Made by a program: the position numbers and the translations under genes
The notes under the pieces: model-generated
The model's input: only the letters and a program-made list of their open reading frames with translations
The model's database searches: none
What the model was told of the DNA's origin: nothing
Part shown: piece after piece, positions 9,489 through 16,398 of the stretch
Numbering within the stretch: position 1 is the stretch's first letter
How the letters are laid out: every line of letters begins with the position of its first letter
Assembly (NCBI RefSeq): GCF_017301735.1
Contig: NZ_CP071090.1
Coordinates: 496,001-560,000, forward strand
Length of the DNA stretch: 64,000 bases
Direction: 5' to 3'
From: Pyxidicoccus parkwaysis
GTDB taxonomy: Bacteria; Myxococcota; Myxococcia; Myxococcales; Myxococcaceae

Positions 9489-10370
9489 ATGAGACCGCTG
9501 CGAAGGGGTTGGGCCTTCACGCTGGGGGCGTTGGGCGGAGCTCTCGGCTTCACTGTCACCGGGTTGCGTCACCTTCAATACAAGGTCCGGCTGGCGCACC
9601 TGAACGCCACGTTCGTGCCCCGCCCCGATGACATCTTCATCTCCACCTATCCCAAGGCGGGCACGACCTGGATGCAGATGATTCTGTACCAGCTGCAGAC
9701 GCGGGGGCGCGGGGAGTTCGAGCACATCCTCCAGGTCGCGCCCTGGTACGAGCAGCTCGCCCGCGACGGCCGGTGGCGGCACCTGGAGTCACTGCCCGCG
9801 CCGCGCCTGTTGAAGACACACCTGCTCTACGAGCAGCTCAGGCCGGCCGCCAACGCCCGCTGTGTCTATATGACGCGCAATGCGCGAGACACACTCATTT
9901 CCCTGTATCACCACGTCAGCATGCACAGCCGGGTCAACGTCGACTTCGACCGGGTCTTCGAGCAGTCATTGAGGGGACGGCCCGGTCAGCCGAGCTGGCA
10001 GGAACACCTGGCCTCTTGGTGGCCCCACCGCCATGACTCCAACGTGCTGTGGCTGCGCTACGAGGACATGGTGAAGGACCTCGAGGGGGCGCTCCACAAG
10101 CTGTCCACCTTCTGCGGCCTCCCCTTCGCCGAGGAGGACAAGCCGGAGATCCTCCGCAAGTGCGGCATCGACTACATGCGCCAGATGAGCGCGCGGTTCG
10201 ACCCCCGCTTCGCCTTCTATGACCGGGAGCGCCGCAACACGGGCGGCTTCATCCGCAAGGGAGGCGTGGGGGGCGTGGACTCTCACTTCCAGGAGCGGCA
10301 CCAGCAGCGGCTGGACGCGGAGGTCGCGCGGGTGCGGCGCGAGCTGGGCATCACCGAGGCCGAGCTCTAG
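9489..10370 (+). CDS. PAPS-dependent sulfotransferase, probably membrane-anchored
   Basis: A 293-aa sulfotransferase, predicted to transfer sulfate from PAPS to a hydroxyl or amine. The 5'-phosphosulfate loop YPKAGTTW starts at residue 54. The 3'-phosphate region (TRNARDTLISLYHH) lies near 127-142, and an RKGGVGG motif near the C-terminus corresponds to the family's RKGxxG signature. Residues about 7-25 are hydrophobic, suggesting membrane attachment. ATG 9489 was preferred over in-frame GTG codons at 9462 and 9477; none has a strong ribosome binding site. The gene diverges from the NRPS and converges on the beta-hydroxylase gene. Inference: it sulfates the lipopeptide, perhaps at the hydroxyl made by the neighbouring enzyme, although a role in sulfolipid formation cannot be excluded. 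Confidence 0.85.
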   Translation: MRPLRRGWAFTLGALGGALGFTVTGLRHLQYKVRLAHLNATFVPRPDDIFISTYPKAGTTWMQMILYQLQTRGRGEFEHILQVAPWYEQLARDGRWRHLESLPAPRLLKTHLLYEQLRPAANARCVYMTRNARDTLISLYHHVSMHSRVNVDFDRVFEQSLRGRPGQPSWQEHLASWWPHRHDSNVLWLRYEDMVKDLEGALHKLSTFCGLPFAEEDKPEILRKCGIDYMRQMSARFDPRFAFYDRERRNTGGFIRKGGVGGVDSHFQERHQQRLDAEVARVRRELGITEAEL

Positions 10371-10390
10371 CCGACACCCGGCCGGGAACC

Positions 10391-10413
10391 CGGGCCTGGG
10401 GCACCCGGGCCCG
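10391..10413. terminator. Weak hairpin between convergent genes
   Basis: Six-bp arms CGGGCC and GGCCCG are separated by 11 nt in the 50-bp gap between the convergent sulfotransferase and beta-hydroxylase genes. There is no T-tract, so only a weak bidirectional terminator is suggested. Confidence 0.3.
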
Positions 10414-10420
10414 CCACCTC

Positions 10421-12013
10421 TCAGCGCAGGAAGTACTCCGCCTGGCCATACGGCAGGCCGGTGGCGATGCCGTGGTTGCGGCAGTACTCCATGAGCTTGC
10501 GGGACTCGACGAGCTGCGGCGAGTTCTCGTGGTAGCCCATCACCATGACGTGGCCCAGCCAGGGCTCCTGGCCCATGGCGTAGATGTAGACCTGCTGGGG
10601 CTTGAGCCGCTGGACGATTTCGATGGCTCGCACGGCGTTGGAGCCGTTGAGCCGCCGCGACTGGTCCATCTTGCGCGGCAGCGGGGCCGGCAACAGCGGG
10701 CCATACATCCAGCTGAGCGGGCCGCCCTCGGACTCCATGCCCAGCCACATCATGTCGATGTTGCCCACCGCCCGGTGGACGTGGTCGTACAGGTGTGGCT
10801 CGAGCGCGTTGGAGTCCGCGGCCATCAGCAGCGACTTGCCCCCCAGTTGGATGAGGTGGGCAATCTTCGCCTGGATGTTCAGGTCGCCGTGCTCGCCGAT
10901 GAAGGGCAGGCCGATGAGACGTCCGCCCGGCAGCGGCAGGCTCTCCATCTCGCTGAGGGCCACCACGTTGCGGAAGCCGGAGTGTTGCAACATCAGCTTG
11001 AGCGAGGGGTCCACCAGCCCGCCGCCGCTGCTGGCCGGCACCACCAGGGTGCCGATGCGGTGGCGCAATTGCAGCAGCGGCTCGAACATCAGGTGGTCGG
11101 CGTGGCCGTGGGTGATGAGGACGTAGTCGATGCGCTCGGGCAGGTCCGCGTAGGTGTAGCGCGGCAGGTCCGTGGGGAAGTCGTAGCTGACGACCGGGTC
11201 CGTGAGGATGCTGACGTCGCGCGTCTCGATGAGCACGCACGCATGGCCGAAGTAGCGGATGCGCACGCCGTCTCCGTCATAGCGGGGCGCGGGTTTCGGC
11301 GGCTGGTCCGTGAAGAAGGTGGAGAACGACTCGTAGTCCTTGGGCTCGACACCCAGCGCCTCGCGGACCGGCTCCACCGGCCCGGGCGTGCGCCGCATGG
11401 CGAAGAGCTGGTCGATGGCCTCGTTGCGGTAGGGCGTCTTGACGATGAGGCTGCCGTCGTTCGTGTCCAGCCGGGGCGTGCTGAAGACGTACGGGCGCGC
11501 GTCCCCGTGGATGAGCCGCATGGACAGGCTCTGCGAGGACTCGCGGTGGAAGGGGCTGAGGTAGAGCAGCGACTCGAAGAAGCGGGGCGTGGCCCGGTTG
11601 TTCAGGTCGTACGTCAGCTCCACGTAGCCGCGCAGCAGGTCCGGCACCCGAGGGTACAGGTCCTCCAGCGAGAAGCCCTCCGCGGTGGCCAGCAGCTTGT
11701 CCAAATCCAACATCGCCTGGGCGTACTTGAGCGACAGGGCCTCCTCGCGCAGCGTGCGCTCCAGCAGCTCCTTGACGCCCTCCACCCGGTCCACGCCGTA
11801 GTTGAGGTAGGGCCCGCCTCGCAGCGCCGGGCTCTTCAGGGCCGCCACGTGAATGGCGGGGTTGGCCACGAAGGACTCCATGATTTTCACATGGAGGTTG
11901 GCCACGAAGAGCGGCGCCGTCATGGGCGACACCAGGTACCACCACGCGTACCACTGGTTGTAGAGCGGCTCGGTGACGACGTTCTGCTTCAGGTACATCG
12001 CGTGTTGGGGCAT
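10421..12013 (-). CDS. CmlA-type diiron beta-hydroxylase (MBL fold) for NRPS-tethered amino acids
   Basis: A 530-aa protein with a roughly 230-residue helical N-terminal domain and a metallo-beta-lactamase-fold C-terminal domain. HGHADH begins at His302. Candidate metal ligands are His302, His304, Asp306, His307, Glu374 and Asp400. From memory, the chloramphenicol enzyme CmlA (about 532 aa) binds its diiron centre with H305, H307, D309, H310, E377 and D403, so all six align with a constant offset of three. CmlA hydroxylates the beta-carbon of an amino acid held on an NRPS carrier domain. Length, two-domain layout, ligand spacing and NRPS neighbourhood together favour this over an ordinary MBL hydrolase. 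ATG 12013 is 11 nt after the upstream nucleotidyltransferase stop, so the two are probably one operon. The substrate residue is unknown; adenylation domain 2 or a later module could supply it. Confidence 0.82.
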   Translation of the reverse strand: MPQHAMYLKQNVVTEPLYNQWYAWWYLVSPMTAPLFVANLHVKIMESFVANPAIHVAALKSPALRGGPYLNYGVDRVEGVKELLERTLREEALSLKYAQAMLDLDKLLATAEGFSLEDLYPRVPDLLRGYVELTYDLNNRATPRFFESLLYLSPFHRESSQSLSMRLIHGDARPYVFSTPRLDTNDGSLIVKTPYRNEAIDQLFAMRRTPGPVEPVREALGVEPKDYESFSTFFTDQPPKPAPRYDGDGVRIRYFGHACVLIETRDVSILTDPVVSYDFPTDLPRYTYADLPERIDYVLITHGHADHLMFEPLLQLRHRIGTLVVPASSGGGLVDPSLKLMLQHSGFRNVVALSEMESLPLPGGRLIGLPFIGEHGDLNIQAKIAHLIQLGGKSLLMAADSNALEPHLYDHVHRAVGNIDMMWLGMESEGGPLSWMYGPLLPAPLPRKMDQSRRLNGSNAVRAIEIVQRLKPQQVYIYAMGQEPWLGHVMVMGYHENSPQLVESRKLMEYCRNHGIATGLPYGQAEYFLR

Positions 12014-12024
12014 GGGGTTGTCTC

Positions 12025-13062
12025 TCAGGCGGCGGGGCGCAGCGGGGCGCCGTGCTTCTCGAGTCGGGAGATGGCCTCTCGGGCCTCCTCGCGCAGGGGC
12101 TCCTCGGCCACTTCCGCCTGCTCACGCAGCGCGGTGAGGACCTCGTCTCCGGCGTAGAGGATGAGCCCCAGGCGACGGGCGGCCATCACCCGGTATCTCA
12201 GCTCACCGCGCCGCAGCTCGGCCAGCAGGTAGTCCTTGTAGAGACCGAGGAAGTGGTTCTCCGCCTCCAGCATCCGGGCGCACAGCCCGCGCAGGTGCTC
12301 GCGGTCCTTCGCCTCGGCGGGCACCCGGTAGCCCCAGCGCCTCCGGCAGGCGTAGATCTCCTCGAACAGCGGCGTCCACTCGTCATTGACGAGCTGTCGG
12401 TGGGCCTCGATGGCCGAGCTCTTCGAGTGGGTGTAGGCCTCCGCCTTCAGCGCCACCAGCGCCGTGGCCAGCCGGCACGCGAGCGTGACGAGCTCCTTGA
12501 TGCTGCGGTGCCGGGTGCCGTCCGGCTCCACGTGCTCGCGGTGGTCATAGCCGTAGAGCTCGCCCTGGGCGTCCGGGAAGGAGAACGGATGCCGCAGCGG
12601 CTCATCTTCGGCGTGCGCGCGGCTGCGCTCCATGAAGATGAAGGGGCGGTGCATGCAGTAGCGCAGCCACTTGTCCTTGGGCATCAAGGGGATGCGCTCC
12701 CGGATGTCCTCGCCCATCAGCAGCAGGGAGGACTGCTTGAGGTTCACCTCCCCATCCTCGAGCAGCCGCGCCTCTTCGGTTGCGCTGAGGTCCAGCGGCA
12801 TCCGGCACATGTGGCTGACGTAGCCGCGGAAGAGCTCGAAGCGCGCCTGCTCCCCCTCGAGGAAGCGGTCCTTGAAGATCATGACGACGTCGATGTCGCT
12901 GGCCACCACGGCCTCGCTCGTGGCGTGGCTGCCGAGCATGAAGTACGCACGGACGCGGCCCGGAAAGGCCATCTGCGCCAGTCCGATGGCACCGTAGAGG
13001 GTGGCATTGATGCCCATGTCCTCTGTCATGCCGACCAACGTCACATCTTCCACTTCCATCAT
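12025..13062 (-). CDS. Nucleotidyltransferase-fold protein in the NRPS cluster
   Basis: A 345-aa protein with a nucleotidyltransferase signature near the N-terminus: Gly44-Ser45, then the metal-binding pair Asp56-x-Asp58 (SDIDVVMIF). This is the pattern of minimal or aminoglycoside-type nucleotidyltransferases, which transfer a nucleoside monophosphate to a hydroxyl. The rest is helical and charged and I do not recognise a subfamily. ATG 13062 was chosen because AAGGA lies 10 nt upstream; the frame stays open to a TTG at 13122. It is first in a two-gene operon with the beta-hydroxylase. Possible roles, all inferred, are tailoring of the peptide or self-protection by adenylylating the product or an intermediate. 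A role unrelated to the NRPS is also possible. Confidence 0.7.
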   Translation of the reverse strand: MMEVEDVTLVGMTEDMGINATLYGAIGLAQMAFPGRVRAYFMLGSHATSEAVVASDIDVVMIFKDRFLEGEQARFELFRGYVSHMCRMPLDLSATEEARLLEDGEVNLKQSSLLLMGEDIRERIPLMPKDKWLRYCMHRPFIFMERSRAHAEDEPLRHPFSFPDAQGELYGYDHREHVEPDGTRHRSIKELVTLACRLATALVALKAEAYTHSKSSAIEAHRQLVNDEWTPLFEEIYACRRRWGYRVPAEAKDREHLRGLCARMLEAENHFLGLYKDYLLAELRRGELRYRVMAARRLGLILYAGDEVLTALREQAEVAEEPLREEAREAISRLEKHGAPLRPAA

Positions 13063-13295
13063 GGGGATCGGGTCCTTCGTCGGAGTCAGCGATGTTGGAG
13101 TCGCCGTGCGGGTGTGTTGCAAGCCTGCCCAGCACCTCGGTCATTCGGCGAGGGCAGGGCGTGTTCAAAGGTCTCGCAACACCAGGGCATATAGCACAGG
13201 CCCCATGTCTGTGATAAATGCCCCCCCTCACTCCACGCGTCGACGCAACAGCCTCCGCTCGCTGATGGGAGCCGGGAAGGCGAAGGGAGCGCGCC

Positions 13296-14159
13296 ATGCG
13301 CAGGTTCGAGTTCGTCGAGGGCAGCAGCTCCAAGTTCTGGGAGCCGGAGCTGAAGGGCGACACCTTCATCGTCACGTTCGGCCGCATCGGCACCGCGGGC
13401 CAGCGCAAGGAGAAGGCGTTTCCCGACGAGGCCTCCGCCCGGAAGGAGTACGAGAAGAAGGTGGCCGAGAAGCAGCGCGAGGGCTACGTCGAGGTGACGG
13501 CCGGCGCCTCCACCACCGCCGCCGAGCCACCGCCGCCGTCCAAGCCCGAGAAGGTTCCTCTTCCCCGCCGCGTGCCGCGAGCTTCCCCCACGCCCGAGTC
13601 CGTGAAGGCCGCCGCCGACGCTCTCGCCGCCCTGCGCGCGCGGCTCGGGTGGCGGAGCTGGGAGGTGACGTCCCGCGCCCGCCGTGCCCGCCGCGCCCTG
13701 CGCGCGCTCGGTGGCGTGGACCCGGCCGCGCACCCGGAGCTGTCGGGTGTCTTCACCGCGCTGATGGAGCGCGTGGTGGTGCCGTCGAAGGAGGGCCGCC
13801 TGCCGCTGCGCCACGCGTTGTCGCTGCTGGGCGCGGTGGACGTGTCCGCCTTCGTGCGCGCCACCGAGGTCTGGCGCCGCGCGGCCCAGGCCGCTCCCTC
13901 CGCCAACGTCCTCTCCCAGCAGGCGGCGAGCCTCGGTGAGCCGGAGCTGGCGCTGCGCCTCGGCATGTTGCTCGCCGAGCGGCCCGGGCTCGGCGGCTCG
14001 CTGTCCGAGGAGGCGTGGACGAAGCGCTGGGCGGAGCTGCGGCCCCATGTGGAGTCGCATCTGACCTCGGCGGGTGGCTCGCTCGCGGCGTGGGTGAAGG
14101 GTGTCGACGCCGGTGGCGACGCGCACCTCGCGAAGCGGCTGGCCCGTCTGGAGGCCTGA
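13296..14159 (+). CDS. WGR-domain protein
   Basis: A 287-aa protein. Residues 1-70 match the WGR domain (RRFEFVEG, FWEPEL, TFGRIGTAGQ, then a charged KEYEKKVAEK helix). That domain occurs in PARPs and MolR-type bacterial proteins and is thought to bind nucleic acid or protein. A Pro/Lys-rich linker (about 70-105) leads to a helical alpha-solenoid-like region of unknown function. AAGGGAG stands 7 nt before ATG 13296. Two lipoprotein genes follow after a 26-nt gap and may be cotranscribed. It diverges from the nucleotidyltransferase gene across 233 bp that must hold both promoters. No enzymatic motif is visible. Confidence 0.8.
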   Translation: MRRFEFVEGSSSKFWEPELKGDTFIVTFGRIGTAGQRKEKAFPDEASARKEYEKKVAEKQREGYVEVTAGASTTAAEPPPPSKPEKVPLPRRVPRASPTPESVKAAADALAALRARLGWRSWEVTSRARRARRALRALGGVDPAAHPELSGVFTALMERVVVPSKEGRLPLRHALSLLGAVDVSAFVRATEVWRRAAQAAPSANVLSQQAASLGEPELALRLGMLLAERPGLGGSLSEEAWTKRWAELRPHVESHLTSAGGSLAAWVKGVDAGGDAHLAKRLARLEA

Positions 14160-14185
14160 GCCGGCGCCAGTGCTACCGTGGGGGC

Positions 14186-14596
14186 ATGACGAGCATCACC
14201 CCACGAGGGCTGCTGGCGGCGCTGTTGCTGCTGGCGGCGGGCTGTGCCTCCGAGAGCGGCGCCACGCGCGGAGGCTCTTCAAGCGACGCGCGCGTGCAGG
14301 AGTTGGAGGCGCGCAACCAGGAGCTGCGCGAGGAGCTGCGCCGCAAGCAGGCCGAAATCGAGCAGTCCTTCAACACCACCACGCAGGCCGAGGCTTCCGC
14401 TGGCCTGCGCGGCCTGGACTGCGCGGGTGTCACCGCCGCGAGCGCGCCCGCGAAGGGCATGCCGCGCTCCGGTAGCGTGCACTCGCAGGTGAAGCTGAGC
14501 CACCGCGCCTTCCAGATGACGCCCAGCTTCTCCGCTGCTCGCGGCACGGGCGGCTGGAAGGTGTCTCCGGGCAACTGTCAGGTGACTCCGCGATGA
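14186..14596 (+). CDS. Small coiled-coil lipoprotein
   Basis: A 136-aa predicted lipoprotein. The signal peptide ends in a lipobox (LLLAAGC, Cys near residue 19). Residues about 32-55 form a short Glu/Arg-rich coiled coil. The remainder contains two further Cys and no motif I recognise. Its stop overlaps the next start as ATGA, so the two lipoproteins are translationally coupled. The run of G before ATG 14186 is too close to be a good ribosome binding site, which may mean reinitiation after the WGR gene. Confidence 0.7.
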   Translation: MTSITPRGLLAALLLLAAGCASESGATRGGSSSDARVQELEARNQELREELRRKQAEIEQSFNTTTQAEASAGLRGLDCAGVTAASAPAKGMPRSGSVHSQVKLSHRAFQMTPSFSAARGTGGWKVSPGNCQVTPR

Positions 14597-15300
14597 GCGC
14601 GCGCAACGTCACCTGGGCGCTGCTCTCCGCCGCCACGCTGCTGGCGGGCTGCGCGGTGGACCCGCGCGTGCGGATGAAGTCGTTGCAGGACGAGAACCGC
14701 GAGCTCACGCAGCAGGTGCAGGCCGCCGACCAGGCCGTGCAGGCCTCGGCCGCGTACCTCGCGGAGTTGCAGTCCCCGGCGAAGGCGAACGGGGCGTTCT
14801 CGCTCTACTTCTCGGCGGACTCGCTGGAGAAGATGGCGACGCAGATGGTGCCGTACCGGATGCCCGGCCGCGACTTCAACAGCAAGCTCCAGGGCGAAAT
14901 CGTCGTGGAGCGCGTCACCGACTTTCAATTCCTCTCCCGCAACCGGCTGCGCTGCCGGGCCCACATGCGCGGCGAGAAAATCAAATACACCGGCAGCGTC
15001 CCGTCCTTCGCGAAGGGCCAGGTGAAGGAGTTCGAGCAGGCCGTCACCAAGGGCGCCGTCGCCGACATGGAGGTGCAGCTCACGCTCGACGGCGCGCGTG
15101 TGTTGGCTCGCGCGGAGGCCACGGAGATCCGCCTCAAGGCGAAGCGCGACTCGAGCGCGGAGAGCCGGCTCCAGGACGAGATGAACAAGAAGGCGCTGCG
15201 GCTGCCGCTGGTCTTCGACATGACCATCCAGGGCAGCACCGCCGTGCCGCGCCGCCTCCTGGTGACGGGCAACCACGTCGTCGTGACGTACGCGCCTTGA
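14593..15300 (+). CDS. Lipoprotein with N-terminal coiled coil
   Basis: A 235-aa predicted lipoprotein with lipobox LLAGC (Cys near residue 20). A heptad-like stretch follows (SLQDENRELTQQVQ), then a beta-rich body (residues about 65-235). The body resembles LPS-assembly or lipid-binding tubular domains only in general character, and I cannot assign a family. It begins within the stop of the preceding lipoprotein gene (4-nt overlap), and both share the pattern of lipobox followed by a coiled coil, suggesting a complex. A hairpin follows the stop. Confidence 0.72.
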   Translation: MSARNVTWALLSAATLLAGCAVDPRVRMKSLQDENRELTQQVQAADQAVQASAAYLAELQSPAKANGAFSLYFSADSLEKMATQMVPYRMPGRDFNSKLQGEIVVERVTDFQFLSRNRLRCRAHMRGEKIKYTGSVPSFAKGQVKEFEQAVTKGAVADMEVQLTLDGARVLARAEATEIRLKAKRDSSAESRLQDEMNKKALRLPLVFDMTIQGSTAVPRRLLVTGNHVVVTYAP

Positions 15301-15311
15301 TGCGCGGCCGG

Positions 15312-15337
15312 GGCGCGGCCTCGTCGTAGGCCGCGCC
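15312..15337. terminator. Bidirectional hairpin terminator candidate
   Basis: A perfect 9-bp GC stem (GGCGCGGCC / GGCCGCGCC) with an 8-nt loop fills the gap between convergent lipoprotein genes. There is no T-run, as is common in very GC-rich genomes, but the placement fits a bidirectional terminator. Confidence 0.5.
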
Positions 15338-15352
15338 TCGTGCCGGGAGGCG

Positions 15353-16171
15353 TCAGCCCGGCCCGCCGGAAGCGGCCGCCGCCGGAGGGGTGGCGTCCTT
15401 CGCCGGCGCGGGCTTGGAGTCCGGCGGCCGGTCCATCTCCTCAGCGGGGAAGTTGCTCGCCGCCTCCAGGTAGCGCTTGGGCTGGATGAGCCGCTTCTCC
15501 CGCCGCGACAGCCCCTCGGGTTCGATGAGCTGGGGCTCGCCGCCGGGCGCGAGCTCCACGCGGTGCCCGTCACAGAAGAGCCACGCGGCGTGGCCGTCTG
15601 GCTCCTGCCGCGCGTAGTACACGTCCGGCCGCCCTACCTGGGGCTTCTCGGGACACCAGTTGGCGCGCCCCGTGGCCTCGCGCTGGGGCGCCTCTTCCTT
15701 CCACTTCTCCCGCGCCTCGCTCAGTGCCGTGACGGCGGGCGTCGCCGCCAGCCGCGCGCGTGCCGCCTCCAGCAGCTCCGTGCCTCGCCGGGAGATTTCC
15801 GGGAAGGCGCCAGTGCTTCGGAAGGAGCACCGCTCCAGGGCCGCGAGCGTGCCCCGGTGCGCCTCCATCACGGGCGGCAGTGTCCGGGTCGCCTCCTGCG
15901 CCAGCGTCCGCGCATTCTCGTGCTCCGGCCCCTCCAGCTTCTCTGTCTCGCTCAGGTAACGCGCCAGCAAGCCGTTGACCGCCGTCAGCTCGTCCGCCAG
16001 CCAGCGCGGCTCCGCGTCGCACGGGTTGGCCTTCGCGGCCACGTAGTCCCGGTACTCCACCCGCGACATGCCCAGGGCGTACCGCTTCGCGGGCGGCGCA
16101 TGCGCCGCCGAACACGCAACGAGCGTCGCACCGAGGCCCAACCACATCCGCCGTCGAAAAGGACCCACCAT
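15353..16171 (-). CDS. Lipoprotein of unknown function
   Basis: A 272-aa predicted lipoprotein. The N-terminus is basic (PFRRR) and leads to the lipobox LVAC, with Cys near residue 20. The body is largely helical, with one CPEKP motif and a short FCDG segment near residues 172-200, and ends in a Pro/Ala-rich tail typical of myxobacterial surface proteins. I do not recognise a domain. It diverges from the solute-binding/VWA operon across 227 bp, so the two may share regulation. Confidence 0.7.
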   Translation of the reverse strand: MVGPFRRRMWLGLGATLVACSAAHAPPAKRYALGMSRVEYRDYVAAKANPCDAEPRWLADELTAVNGLLARYLSETEKLEGPEHENARTLAQEATRTLPPVMEAHRGTLAALERCSFRSTGAFPEISRRGTELLEAARARLAATPAVTALSEAREKWKEEAPQREATGRANWCPEKPQVGRPDVYYARQEPDGHAAWLFCDGHRVELAPGGEPQLIEPEGLSRREKRLIQPKRYLEAASNFPAEEMDRPPDSKPAPAKDATPPAAAASGGPG

Positions 16172-16398
16172 GGGTCAGAGTCTGGCACGCGATTTGAGTG
16201 CAAAACAATGTCACAGCACGTGCCAGCCGGCGCAAACGTGCGGGGGGCAACCGGACGGCCGGCCTCCTCGCGCCGGCCGTTGTGTGACGGTGCTGTGACA
16301 CGGATGCAAAGAGGAGGTGAGCTAGAGGGGGGACTCCTTGTGGCGTGACGTCGGGGCGTTTCAATGTGGTGACCGACGGCACAGGGGGAGAACCCGCG

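Noticed and set aside
16184-16198. Sigma-54-like TGGCAC-N5-TTGAG upstream of the SBP-VWA gene
   Set aside because: The -12 element lacks the essential GC, and the site is about 200 nt from the start codon.
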